NCBI GenBank assembly: GCA_014529385.2
Contig: CM043942.1
Coordinates: 32,735,969 to 32,799,968 of the forward strand
Reading direction: 5' to 3'
Source of the DNA: Adiantum capillus-veneris
Lineage: Eukaryota; Streptophyta; Polypodiopsida; Polypodiales; Pteridaceae
Length of the DNA: 64,000 nt
In this document: piece after piece, positions 1-10,571 of the stretch
Numbering within the stretch: position 1 is the stretch's first letter
Layout of the letters: each line of letters opens with the position of its first letter
The notes under the pieces: model-generated
Told to the model about the DNA's origin: nothing
Seen by the model: only the letters and a program-made list of their open reading frames with translations
Databases searched by the model: none
Made by a program: the position numbers and the translations under genes

Positions 1-1707
1 GCTTGTCGTCGGACACTATATTTCCGTGGGACACTACATTTCCTCGGTTTATTCCCACGATAGTCTGCCTTGAATTCTTCTTCTACTTCTCTTTCTTTAT
101 GGGCATTAACTAGATCTTCACATTTTTGGGACTTGATGCACTCGTCCTCTCTTCGCACTCTCACAGATTTATGCCTATTATAGCAATTACATAGATTCTT
201 CTGCATAAGATATCATGATTCAAATTACATTATATTTGCTTCTCCTCATGATAATTTGATGAAAAATGATATTCCTCTCCCTTGAAGTAACTATAAAGTT
301 TACTAGAATCATGCTTCCGTATTACAATCGTATTCATTATATTGTCGGTCTTTCCACTTGTACTAGTCAAGATTGAACAATTACGCTCTTTCTTGGGTAT
401 CCTCGGGCATTCACGGTGATGATTTTACTAAGATCCATTGTTTTGATAATTGACGTCAATCATGTTTTTTTTTTCTTTTTGACAGTTATGCAACGTATAA
501 TAATCCACTAATTGCATTAAAAAATAAAAGGTATTAAAAAAAAAAACCAGATAGAGAATGCGTATCTACCTGGTACATGAACAACACGAAAGGCATGGTT
601 CATATATAATTTGGGCACTAGTGTCATACACTACCCACCCTTAGAATTGCAACTTATCCGGAGCAACTTTGTTCATTTTAGTTGAACATGGTCATTGAGT
701 TTAAACCAGTTTTTCGATAAAACTTTCAACCAAATTAAGTGCTTCGAAACTATATGAGCACAAGTTGCCCTACAACTTATACTCATACACTCGATAAGTT
801 CTTCCTATTGGTATTAAAATGTTCATAATTGTGTTCTATGTTCATTTAGCATTCTTTTCAAATGAATCTACCTAAATTTAATTACACAAACTCTTTGTGC
901 ATTATATTTTTACTTTTAATGTCAATGGTAAGCAAATATATCACACATTCATGATGTCAACTTCCCACTGTCACCATGTCATGTCCCTTGTATGTCTATC
1001 ACTATGATTGTTCCCATTTCGTACAGATTCGCTCATGTATTATCAATTTTAAAATCAATAGCCTCAAGATATTCCTCCTTTTGGCCACATAAATTTAGTG
1101 TACGATTAGATTGTTGTTGAATTTAACACAAAGTCGTTTTTAGTGCTTTGTTATTTAGAAAATTTTTGCAGATAAATCTAAATACAATGTTCTCAAGCTC
1201 CAGGTATGACATTTCTTAATGCATTTTGATAATACCCCTCTTGAGACATCATTACAATTCTCTCTGATAAGTAAAATCTCTCTATGTATCTTTAGACCTA
1301 CAAGTAACATTATCTAATTCACCACAAGTACTTATCCCGTCTCTTCTCTTATCTTCGCCCTTCCAAATTCCCCCACCCTTCACCACATTCTCCTTACGTG
1401 AAAATCCTCTAGTTTCATAGTGATTTGATAAATTAATATTTATTACATTTGATTTCTTTTAAGTGAGTCTTTTTGCAGATATTCTCACACCCCTATAGAT
1501 ACCCAAACACTGTTATTGCAACAACAATAATTTTTTTAGATGCTCCCTTACTTGTTTCCATTATGCTGTAAAATCCATTGTTTTAATGTCATGGGTTCTA
1601 CTTTCTTTGATTGAACTCTTATTGAGATGACTTGTCATACCACTACTTACATGAGCTCAGTTGGTGTGCGATGATCACTAACACATTCCAGTCTCTTCTA
1701 ATTTTAT
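1..1707. other. AT-rich sequence without recognisable genes
   Basis: No reading frame with a recognisable domain is present on either strand. The sequence is AT-rich with short homopolymer runs (for example near 465-545). A near-tandem repeat of about 17 bp around GGACACTAYATTTCC lies at 11-45. It may be the interior of a decayed transposon whose 3' end could be the structure at 2649-2910, but nothing here proves it. Confidence 0.5.
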
Positions 1708-1829
1708 ATTAAACTGGTCATTTAATTTTCACTTTTATGCCATGTCTAGTCCATTGGTCACCACAGGCATTAAATTGGTCTTTTAATTTTCACTTTTATG
1801 CCATGTCTAGTCCATTGGTCACCACAGGC
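1708..1829. repeat. 61-bp tandem duplication
   Basis: Two adjacent copies (1708-1768 and 1769-1829) differ at two positions only. Each starts ATTAAA and ends in CCATTGGTCACCACAGGC. The near identity suggests a recent slippage or unequal exchange event. Confidence 0.9.
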
Positions 1830-1833
1830 ACAT

Positions 1834-2021
1834 AGATTCGCCGATTTAGGCAATGTGTCAATACTCATCTTGGTGCAGATCCGCCGATTTAGGCAGCACA
1901 CTGAACATTACAGATTCATGAATTTTAAACAATACAAATACAGATTCGTCGATTTAGGCAGTATTAGTGCAGATTCGCCGATTTAGGCAGCACGTCGGGT
2001 GTAGATTCGCCGGTTTAGGCA
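1834..2021 (+). repeat. Five irregularly spaced copies of a 19-bp motif
   Basis: Copies of AGATTCGCCGATTTAGGCA (with single changes) lie at 1834-1852, 1877-1895, 1942-1960, 1971-1989 and 2003-2021. They are separated by 10-46 bp of unrelated sequence, so this is not a simple tandem array. A sixth, more diverged copy lies at 2863-2881. All copies have the same orientation. Such dispersed direct motifs can be transposon subterminal repeats or protein sites; the sequence does not decide. Confidence 0.8.
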
Positions 2022-2648
2022 ACACTGACCACAAAACCATGCTGCAGTGAATGGCCACCACTGTAACTAGTATGATTTTGTTACCCGGGTACATAATGAA
2101 AGTGATTTGGATTTGGACTTATATTGTGGAATTGGAATTGGATTGGGATTTGTTATCTGATGATTATGTTATCACGGCAGTGTTTATGTGATGAGACTTG
2201 ACATTATGAGATTGATGATGAGTGTGACCAATGATATCCTGATTCATCAGGGTATGACATATACTGCTTATTCTAGTGGTATGGGACACTAGAATAGGTA
2301 GTATGTGGATGACGGCAGGCATAAGCAATGTTGTCTAGTTTTATGGATTTTTTTACTATTTGATACAGATTTTCTAATCATTGTTTTTTACAAGTATTGT
2401 TGCAGATTTTTATCTTCACAACTGAGGGCAGTTGCTTTCCAATGGAGAGGTATGTTATAGAATTCACATTTTATTATTTATTGCAGCTGACAGGTGGAAA
2501 AGACTAGACCCAGCTTGGCCTATGCAAATGTATTTGTATATCATGTACATTTTATTATTCAAGTGCTCTTTTATGAGCTTTGGCCAATTATGACCGGCCG
2601 GCCAATTTGTAACCAATTTGACCATTCAAGAAATCTATATAGCAAATA
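2022..2648. other. No gene recognised
   Basis: Apart from short open frames without similarity to known families, nothing can be assigned. A run of ATTG/GATTTG-rich sequence lies at 2090-2150. Confidence 0.4.
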
Positions 2649-2910
2649 CGTGCAAGAGAGAAATGGTCACTCTTGCACGGGGGGAGATTGCACCCAGCGT
2701 CGTCTTGTTCTTCTCTTCTCTCCTCTCTTCTCTCTCGCCGTGCTGGCGTAGCACTCCGCTCTAGGAGGTGCGCCTGCACATGCTCTCTCGCTCTATCTCC
2801 CTCTCTGTCTCTCTATGCCCGTGTGCAGCTTGATTATGTGCAAGGATGATTTCCAGGTATGCAGATTTGTCGGTTTATGCTAGATATTGTGTTATCTTGG
2901 GTATTTTGCA
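2649..2910 (+). mobile_element. Possible 3' end of an unknown LTR element (hairpin, PPT, short LTR)
   Basis: A perfect 10-bp inverted repeat (2649-2658 and 2670-2679, loop 11 nt) is followed directly by a purine tract (GGGGGGAGA, about 2679-2687) and then TG at 2689. A CT-rich leader-like stretch follows, and a plausible LTR end TGCA falls at 2907-2910, just where Copia-1 gag-like coding begins. That would make an LTR of about 222 bp. Its partner LTR is not in the window and no target duplication can be checked, so the call rests on resemblance to the 3' ends of the other elements here. Confidence 0.3.
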
Positions 2911-3028
2911 GGGCAGCCATGTTTCTGTCTGTAGCAATCCTAAGTTGAAGGCCAAAGAGGCTAAGAAGAAAGAGGGTGGTTCCACTGCAAATGTTGGTTC
3001 CACTACAAGTGCAGCCATTGTTGAGTCT
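2911..3028 (+). pseudogene. Copia-1 gag fragment (C-terminal, left of the Gypsy-1 insertion)
   Basis: About 40 codons are open and rich in lysine, alanine and serine (motif KAKEAKKKEGG). They include GSHVSVC, which resembles the end of a Ty1/copia gag zinc knuckle. The frame runs to the target duplication AGTCT (3024-3028) and continues in phase at 36921 into the Copia-1 protease, which is why I assign it to that element. The rest of gag, the primer site and the 5' LTR are missing to the left, so the element is truncated or rearranged at about 2910. Confidence 0.65.
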
Positions 3029-3735
3029 TGTTGGAGCCCCATTGGTCCAACTGTTGTAATGAGCCCATCTTGTAAAGCATATCGAATTCCCATTTTATGT
3101 CAAAGACGTCTTATCATTTTGATCCATTCGTCTGGGTTATGTAAAGATTAATCAGTTAGTCAGGACTCAGATTTGTTCCCACTTTGTAATAATGAGTAAG
3201 AGAACCCCATGTACATTTTTGAGCTAAGGTGACTAAAAGTATAAAAGTCACCTTAGAACCATTTTTAGATAACATTTTGAATATTAATGCTGTGTTATAC
3301 GAGTTTGAGAGAGAGAGACAAAGAGAGAGAGAGTGTGTCTTATCCTCTTCGCTACGCGCTTCTCCCTCACCGGATTCACGATGTGACCACACCATCACGG
3401 TAGTCTCTCCGAGAGCTACGCGCCCACGCCACGCATTCACCTTTTCAAGCTGATCGCGAGCGATCTGTCCTCGAGCTTGTTTTGCTTGTAAGTAGCACAA
3501 ACAGTGTCTGTTTTCAATAATTAAGTGCTTTATGGAATGAAAAAGAGATTAGCTACACATAGATACTCATAAACTTAAGTTTCGCCCACTTTTGGATTAT
3601 GACATGTTAGTCTATCGCGACTGTATTCGAGATAACTACGGTTCAAAACTGGTGAGATTAGACTTATAGGTAAGTATATCCTAGTGAGAGGATGGTGCCT
3701 AGTAAGTTTGATGCGATTCCGAGTTCATTGGACGT
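3029..3735 (+). repeat. Gypsy-1 5' LTR, first part
   Basis: It matches the 3' LTR at 36007-36660 and beyond, starting TGTTGGAGCCCC versus TGTTCGAGCCCC. It is cut by Gypsy-2 at 3735 and resumes at 12457. It contains a TATA box inside an inverted repeat (3224-3256), a GA-rich run near 3306-3334 and a half-palindrome GTCTATCGCGA at 3610-3620. Small indels and substitutions against the 3' LTR show the insertion is not very recent. Confidence 0.92.
3224..3256 (+). promoter_or_regulatory. TATA box in the loop of an 11-bp inverted repeat (Gypsy-1 LTR promoter)
   Basis: CTAAGGTGACT (3224-3234) and its exact reverse complement (3246-3256) flank an 11-nt loop. TATAAAAG at 3240-3247 starts in the loop and runs two bases into the right arm. 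It lies about 210 bp into the LTR, the usual place for the U3 promoter. The 3' LTR carries the same structure at 36184-36216. Confidence 0.75.
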
Positions 3736-4870
3736 TGTGAACGGGATAAAAACACACACAGCGCCTCTATAATGACCCGACACACACTCTTCGGAAGATA
3801 CACACACACACTTTGGGGCACCACTCGGCTTAGACAACACGCCTGGCCGAGACAGGGAACACACCTCTGGAGTGAGAGGAGGGAGACTATCCACTTGCCC
3901 ACTCCACACACACACACACACACACCCAAAAAACTCAGCTCAAAAGAGGAGAATTTCTGATGTTAAGATACAATTGAGCTTGGGCCAACACCAATGGGGC
4001 AAATAGCTCACACAATATGGGTAAAATAAGCCAGATACAATCACAAACTAGAGCAGAAACTTCGCTCATAGGAGAAACTTACACAGCAAAAACAGCACAA
4101 AAATAGTGAGGAATTTGGCAAAATGGACAGTGCCATCGCGTCCGGAACGGCCCAAAACCATAGTCTACAATGTCAAAGTGCTCAAATCCGACCTCGGATG
4201 AGCAGTTTAGGGCCAAAACAGGCTCCAAAAACACCAAAAACACACCTGCGGCTGTTCCTCCTCTCTTCTCCATGTTTTTTCTGGTCTTCTCTCTATTTTT
4301 TCAGTTCCCACACTTAGCTTTATTAGTTGGGCACCCGTGGCCTTTTAGATGACCTCAAACGGACCCCGAACAGGCCAAAAACTGACCTCGCAGTGCATAG
4401 TTGTCACCTTTTTGCATCATCCACACACCTGGCACTCGGTTTTTCCAAATAATGCATCCCGCAACCACGTGAAGTGGCCCCAAAAAGTGGTCCTCATGAT
4501 GACCTTTCTGCATAATTATCACAAGAAAACAGCCACGTCGTGTCCATACTTCTCCGCGTGCAAGTATTGACCCCGTTCGACCTCCTGACGCCACTCGATG
4601 CCATCTGACGCACCTGCTTACCTCATGTCGTCGGCCCGCGGATAGCTTCCTCGAGAAGTTTTACGTGCTACCAACTCCTCCTTATTGTAGAAAAAACTCA
4701 GTGGTACTGGTAATAGTGAAAATCGATGCACTATGTACACCCTGTCCTACCTGTACACATGTGGGCCCCACGTAACCACCTGGCGCTGAAAAATGGGCAA
4801 TTCTTTATTTGATGCACCATGCATGTATATGTACATATGTGCAATCCCTTGCTCCAAAAAACTCCTGACA
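3736..4870 (-). repeat. Gypsy-2 LTR (3' in element orientation), 1135 bp
   Basis: It is the direct partner of 11304-12452, with scattered substitutions and a shorter CA microsatellite (about 3905-3924). Short open frames on either strand inside it are repeated in the partner only because the LTRs are copies. They lack known domains and are not called as genes. Confidence 0.93.
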
Positions 4871-4910
4871 TAATTTGCCCATCCCCTAGCTTGCTAGATC
4901 ATTCATGATC
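4871..4910 (-). other. Gypsy-2 polypurine tract with adjoining inverted repeats
   Basis: Read on the minus strand, CTAGC-AA-GCTAG (4897 to 4886) is followed at once by GGGGATGGGCAAAT and then the LTR at 4870. A second inverted repeat, GATCAT/ATGATC with a 2-nt loop, lies at 4897-4910, overlapping the end of the integrase frame. Purine richness and position identify the plus-strand primer site. Confidence 0.7.
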
Positions 4911-5300
4911 AGCAGCAGCAAAGAGAGATATGAGACTCGCCGCATCACAGGTCTCCTCATCCCTCACCAAAAGTGCATGATCCACAGACAGCTCATCTTG
5001 CTCCACCATCATCAATCTAGCATGATAAAATTTAAGACGCGATCCATTTACCCTTGACTTATGTAGAACACCATCCAGGTTAGCCAGCTGATATGTGCCA
5101 TTTGGAAAACACTCCACTACCTTGAAAGGGCCTTCCCACTTAATTTGAAACTTCTTTTGGAAGGTGTTGTCCAGCTTACTGTTGTAGCGCAAAACCAAGT
5201 CATGTTTCTTGATACCCTTACTTTTGACCTTTTCATTTATCTTTGCCAAAGCCTTATCCTGCATCTGCCCATAATGCTCCAATGCGCTCATCCTATCCAA
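4899..5300 (-). pseudogene. Gypsy-2 integrase C-terminal part
   Basis: 133 residues in the same frame as the integrase ORF above it, from which a single TAG at 5316-5318 separates it. The middle holds the integrase C-terminal beta-barrel pattern (LVLRYNSKL, KWEGPFKVVE, NGTYQLANLDG). No chromodomain follows; the tail is acidic and ends about 30 nt before the LTR. It is not an independent gene. Confidence 0.85.
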
Positions 5301-5315
5301 CTGGACCTCTTGTAA

Positions 5316-6689
5316 CTACAAGAGCCTCTCTTTGAATGCATCACTAGGCGGCCCAAGCAACTTCTCTAACATCTTGACCGCAGGCAACTCTACCTCCACA
5401 GGCAATAGTGCTTCTTTTCCATACACCAAATGAAATGGAGTAAACCCTGTACCAGTCTTCACTGAAGTACGGTAAGCCCATAATGCACTAGGCAATTCCA
5501 AATCCCAATTCTTTCCTTGGTGCTCTGTCACTTTCGAAAGAATCTGTACCAACTCACCATTGAATCTTTCATTTAAGCCATTACACTGCGGGTAATAAGG
5601 AGTGGTATGTTGGTGCCTAATCTTCATCTTTGTGCATAAGAAGTCTAGCAGTTTAGCTCTAAATCCTGGCCCCTTATCTGAAAGTAGCTCTAATGGCACC
5701 CCAAACTTGCAACATATTTCATTATACACAAATTTTGCCACATCCTTTGCAGTGATCTGTTTTACTGCTATAGCCTCTGCCCATCTAGAGAGATAGTCCA
5801 CTGCCGTCAAGATATAGCTTTTGCCCCTGCTTGTGATAGGTAACGGGCCTATTGCATCAATCCCCCACTTTTCAAACACATCAAACGCCATAATGGTTTT
5901 TCGTAGCTCTGGCTTCAACACTCTCTTCCCAAACGCTTGACACCTATTGCAAGACCTACACCAATGGTGAACATCCTTGTGCAAACTAGGCCATACATAC
6001 CCCTCTTGCAAAATCTTATGCAAGGTGATCTTTAGAGCAAAATGGCCACCACATGCGCCTTCATGATTCTCTTCCAACACTCTGTAAAGCTCCTCCCGCC
6101 AAGGTACATGTCTCAACACGAGATCAGTCCCTTCCATGTATAAGACATCACCAATCAATTTGTACCTGTATGCTCTACGCACAAAGCCATACTTCTTAGA
6201 CTTCTGAATCTCCTTTGGAATGATTCCTATTAGCAAAAACTCCTCTTCTTGAGCCAAACTTTCTCGACCATGATAAAGAGGTAAATATTTCCTCAACACA
6301 AATAGTTCCCCAATCATGCCTTGAGCTGCTTCATGTGCCTCTCCATTTAGAGCACGTTCAATGTGTCTGATGATCCATGCTTCGAACTTTTTTAACAGGC
6401 CTTTAATTCTGAAGCACATTTCCTTCAATGAGGTGTTCTTGCTCTTCCACACACCCAGCACTTGCTTCACCACTAACAAGGCATCACCTTTTATGCTCAG
6501 CCTTCGAACCCCATGCTTCAAACAAATGTGTAATCCAGCTTCCAGAGTAGCATATTCAGCCTCATTGTTACTATGATCATCCAATTTGAACCCTCTCTTG
6601 CATACTAGCTTCCCCTCTGGATCATAAAGTGCTATACCCCCTGAAGCTGCATCATGGCTCTTTCTGTATGAACCATCAAAGAACAACAC
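5316..6689 (-). pseudogene. Gypsy-2 second (archaeal-type) RNase H and integrase
   Basis: Residues about 1-125 form an extra RNase H domain: FFDGSYRK supplies the first aspartate, NNEAEYATLEAGL the glutamate and SIKGDALLVVKQV the next aspartate. This extra domain marks the Tat clade. Integrase follows: zinc-binding H2C2 (HEGACGGHF ... CRSCNRC), then the catalytic core with aspartates in KWGIDAIGP and LLSDKGPGF and glutamate in NGLNERFNG. The frame is continuous with the RT-RNase H ORF (stop TAG at 6705-6707) and with the integrase C-terminus. The catalytic residues look intact, but the upstream stops leave no clear way to translate it. Confidence 0.9.
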
Positions 6690-6704
6690 ATGTGCATTGC
6701 TGAT

Positions 6705-7763
6705 CTATGGCACTTCTTCAACTACCTTTCTCACCACCTCTTCCTTAACAATAAGGGGATTCTCCTTGTAGGTCAACAAATCAGCTAGGGTAGCCCTTGT
6801 ACTATCCTCCACTAGAAAAGAGAACTCAAACTCTTGCAGCTCAATTACCCATTTTTTCACCACATTTGACATGTTAGTACCATTAATTAATTGTGGCAAA
6901 AAGGCATAACTCGTCAAGAAAACAAAAGGCCGTGGTAGTAAGTAATGACGAAATCGTCGACAAGCAAATATTACACTGGCCATCACTAGCTCTACATCCA
7001 AGAACTTTCTCTCCGCTACCAACTTCACTCGGCTTGCACAATACACTGGCCTCATATAATGGCTGCCCTTCCCCTTTTGCAATAGCATGGATCCAATGGC
7101 ATCATCCCCTACTGAGGGATTTACATTAAAAACTTTCTCCCAATCAGGAGCCTGCATGACTGACAACCCCCCTAACACCTCTTTCACCTCCTGAAGCACT
7201 TCTTCACACTTGTCATCCCATTGCAATGGATCATGCTTTGCCACTTGTTGTAATGGATAAAGAATCTGAGAAGACAATGGAATAAACCTTGCCATGTACT
7301 TCACTTTGTGTATAAAGGTTGCCAATTGCTTCGTACTCGTAGGAGATGGAAGAACAATAATAGACTTAACCTTATCTGGATCAGCCTCAATGCCATTTTC
7401 TGACACCATATGGCCCAATAACTTCACCCTTGGCTGTGCTAGATGACATTTCTTTGGATTTAGTTGTCCTCCACATTCATCATATCGAGCCAATACCATC
7501 TGCAGCTTATCATGGTGTTCAGCCCTACTGCTATAAACACAGAAGTCATCCATAAAAGCTTTAACACAACTACCAATGAATGGTTCCAACACCCAATTTG
7601 CTCTCTCTTGATAGAAGGAAGGTCCATTTGACAACCCAAATGGCAATACTGTGTAGCAATAGCAGCCCCATGGCGTAATAAAAAGTGGTCTTTGTGCGGT
7701 CTTTAAGAGCAATCTGCAATTGAAAATAGCCTGAAAAACTATCACACACACTGTACCTCTCAT
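6705..7763 (-). pseudogene. Gypsy-2 RT C-terminal half and first RNase H
   Basis: The RT palm is visible with LPFGLSNGPSFYQ and the catalytic box FMDD (in KAFMDDFCVYSS), then LNPKKCHLAQ and LLGHMVSENGI. The retroviral-type RNase H follows but is altered: NVNPSVGDDAIGSML stands where D-A-S is usual, and FLTSYAFLPQL where a D-H is common. Both look degraded. The frame overlaps the N-terminal RT ORF at 7570-8193 in a different phase, so a frameshift lies near 7700. Confidence 0.85.
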
Positions 7764-8193
7764 AACCTGCCACTGAATCCAAGATCTGATCGATGAATGG
7801 AAGAGGATATGGGTTCTTCTTAGTAACTGCGTTTAAGGGTTTAAAATCTACACAAATTCTCCACTTCCCATCCTTCTTTGGACTGACTACAACTGGACTC
7901 ACCCATTCTGTGGTCTCCACAGGGACTATGAACCCTGCCTTCAATAACTTGTCCACCTCTCCTCGCAAGGCTTCCATTTGCTCTTGACCCATCCTTCTTA
8001 GCCTTTGCCGCACTAGCTTAGCACCTTCTTTCAGCTCTATATGCATCTCTTTGCCCTTGAGCCCTCTGATCTCTTCATATGAAGTAATGAACAAATCAGG
8101 AAAACTAGCCAGCATGTGCAAATATATATCCTTCTCCATAGTTGAGAGGTCTCCACTGATCATTCGTGTCATCAATTCCTGCTTCTTTGACAA
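7570..8193 (-). pseudogene. Gypsy-2 RT N-terminal half
   Basis: It starts with the region that links protease and RT (LFITSYEEIRGLKG, HIELKEGAKLVRQRLRRM). Then come the RT fingers: VSPVVVSPKKDGKWRICVDF, NAVTKKNPYPLPFIDQ, YSVCDSFSGYFQLQI. The phase is lost after about KTTFYY, where the next ORF picks up the palm. At its start it overlaps the protease ORF by 22 nt in another frame. Element-4 keeps the equivalent of this region only as far as QLKEGA. Confidence 0.88.
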
Positions 8194-9650
8194 CTCAACC
8201 TCGTTTGCATCAGCCCTTCAATCACTTCATAAGGCCCTTCACTTTCATCTTCAACCTCATTCGCAAATGCAACTAAACCAAACTCCTGGATTTCTTTGTC
8301 CATCAAAAGAAATGCAACATCAGCATCCTCATCACTGCTGGTAGTGCTATCACTATCCTCATCTTTCACCGTGGAAGAGTCTTCATCACTAGACTCATCC
8401 TCATCTTCATAAATCTCCTCTAATCGTTTCCTTGTGTCCATATTATAAAGCTTCTTGATACTTGTCTTTCCATAGAGGCTAATCGTACCATGTCGCCAAT
8501 CTTGAACAGCTCCCACTGCATGTAACCATGGTATGCCTAGTATTATAGGATATGCTCCCAACCCTGCTGGCATCACATGAAAATCAACCACTGCCTTTGC
8601 AACATATGCCTCCACTTCTAAGCTCTTTACAACACCCAAGCATTTTACTTTTTGATGGTTTTCCAATCTAATCTGAAAACCTGACACCCCAGCAACTGTG
8701 AGACCCATCTTCTCAACGCATGAGTGTGTTATGATGTATATTTGGGCTCCACCATCCACATAACCTTGTCCCAAATTTTTCCTTTTATGCCACACATCTA
8801 CTATTGGACAAATGTCTGGTAGCTCATCCATTGCCAACACCTTTACTGAACCTCTCTCTGGCTCTTTCTCCATTGGGTTAACCATCCTCTTCCACTGTCG
8901 CTTTAGCTTAGGCACCATCTCTATAAGCTGCCCAAAAGTAACATCTACCTTCCTGCTCGTCAGGTCCTCCTTCAAGTCATAGCTTAATTGCCCATCCCCT
9001 AGTGGAAAATCTGAAACATGAAAATTGCGACGAGCTCTCCTTTTCCTCTTGGCCTTGACATCCTCGCCTTCATGGCTCTTTCCTTTCTTCTTACTAGGAC
9101 CTGAGGCACTTCTTCCTTCCTTATCCTCTGTGTTCCTCTTCCCAATAGGCATCACTAATGTATCCTCTAGCTTTGATGCCTTCTCCAAGGTGACTACACT
9201 TAGCACTTCTGTCTTTCCCTTTTCCTCCTGGGTCAGTCCACTGGTTCCTTCGTCTCCCTTAATTTCGATGCCATAATCATTTGACCTAGTTAGCACCTGT
9301 CTTGGCAATGGATACATGTCTCCCCCCATCCTTGGTGGCTTATCACATTGCGGGCTGATGTGACCCAACTCTCCACAATTATAACATGCGGGCGTCTGCC
9401 TCCAAAACCTACCATTGCTTTGTCCAACACAATTCCTAGGCCTTTCTTCACCTCCTGGCTGATTTGCAAACCTCCCTTGACCTCGATTATTTCCCACTTG
9501 ACCTAGCATGTTTAGGCTGAGATTCTTCATCAAATCTACCATTTGCCTCATGTCTTGCCTTAGCCCATCATCTTGCACTGCTGTAGTGACCACTACTGGC
9601 ATAACCTGAGTAGTAACAGGAACCACTGGTTCGTGATGAACCCCTGACAT
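8172..9650 (-). pseudogene. Gypsy-2 gag zinc knuckle and protease
   Basis: Residues about 73-86 contain a CCHC knuckle, CYNCGELGHISPQC. A basic linker (KAKRKRRARRNFHVSDFPLG) leads into a retropepsin domain with GYVDGGAQIYIIT as the active-site strand and IILGIPWLH as the conserved second motif. The usual D-S/T-G triad reads D-G-G, as in Element-4. An acidic serine-rich tail follows. A single TAG at 9666-9668 separates this ORF from gag in the same frame, so the two are one gag-protease unit with a stop. Confidence 0.88.
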
Positions 9651-9665
9651 GCGACCTTGTAAAGA

Positions 9666-10250
9666 CTATATAGGCTGAAATTCAGACCTCATGGGCAAAG
9701 ACTCCACCCCTAACTGCCTCATTTTCCTCAACTTCCACTCTTTGTTCCTTGATACCTCTAGTGCATCTTCATATGTCCTAGGCTTCTTTACCTCCACTCT
9801 CCAACGTATATTCTCCCAAAGACCAGCTAAGAACCTGTCCTTCTTCATCATGTCAGGCGGGGGTACCTGTGGTGCTAAGGCCTTGCACATTCGCTCCCAT
9901 GCCAATGAAAACTTACGTATGTACGCATCTACTGGCTCACCTTCCTTTTGCACCAAAGCCTGTACTTCTTGCCACACTTTGTCAGGATCTTCTATCTTCA
10001 CAAACTCCACTTCCATCCCATGTCGTAGATTGTCCCAACTCAACCTTACAAGTGGATCAGCCACACGCAACTCCTCTTCAAATGCTTTAGACCAAACTCG
10101 TGCATCACTCTTCAAACAAATTTGGAGAAGGCGTAACATCTGTGCAGGGTCATGAATCTGGTTGCTAATGCAGGCAACCTCCATCTTTTCCAAAAATTCT
10201 TCCACATCTTCATCACTTCTTCCATGAAACTCCGGATAAGAGAAATCCAT
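9666..10250 (-). pseudogene. Gypsy-2 gag (capsid region)
   Basis: I take the start at the ATG at 10250 (MDFSYPEFHG), because the Element-4 gag starts at the matching place (MAFPNFYG). The Retrotrans_gag pattern is clear: EEFLEKMEVAC, DARVWSKAFEEEL, LSWDNLRHGMEVEF, then VDAYIRKFSLAWERMC and MMKKDRFLAGL. An in-frame TAG follows QPI and cuts it before the zinc knuckle. The product would form the particle shell. Confidence 0.88.
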
Positions 10251-10352
10251 GGCTACCCAAGTTTCAATTCTTTGAGAACCCCTTTGAACACACGTGCAAG
10301 AACCCAAAACTTTTGACTACCCAATCCCCAAAAACTTCAATGGAGCTCAACT

Positions 10353-10571
10353 TTAGATAAGGACAAACACAAGCACATCAAATGAGTTTTCATAGTTGAT
10401 CATCGGAATTACAACAGGCAAAGGACATTCCAAGATCTCTCGTAATCTTCTTGGCCCGAACATAAAGACTATGTGCTGCTGGAAAAAAATCTTCCTGGAC
10501 ACATGAACATTTATCTGGATTCTTTGAGTTAAATGAAATGGAGTGAATTGAGGGCCATTCTGATCATCCAT
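10353..10571 (-). CDS. Small conserved ORF before gag, 72 aa, function unknown
   Basis: From the ATG at 10571 it codes a hydrophobic, basic protein starting MDDQNGPQFTPFH. It matches the small ORF of Element-4 at 46833-47060 along its whole length: PFH, RI/RV-N, RKIFxQQ, FGxxRLxEIL, SFDV near the end. Both lie directly upstream of gag. Conservation between two elements whose non-coding DNA has diverged argues for selection on the protein. I recognise no family; it could be an accessory or leader-encoded protein. Confidence 0.65.
   Translation of the reverse strand: MDDQNGPQFTPFHLTQRIQINVHVSRKIFFQQHIVFMFGPRRLREILECPLPVVIPMINYENSFDVLVFVLI

Noticed and set aside
2855-2911. A spliced intron (CAG/GTATGC to TTTTGCAG) within Copia-1 gag
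   Set aside because: The joined reading does not give a proper zinc knuckle (cysteine spacing is wrong), copia gag rarely has introns, and the hairpin-PPT-LTR reading explains the boundary at least as well.
5602-5796. Plus-strand ORFs across Gypsy-2 pol and Copia-2
   Set aside because: They are antisense shadows of integrase and RT frames that carry the real domain motifs.
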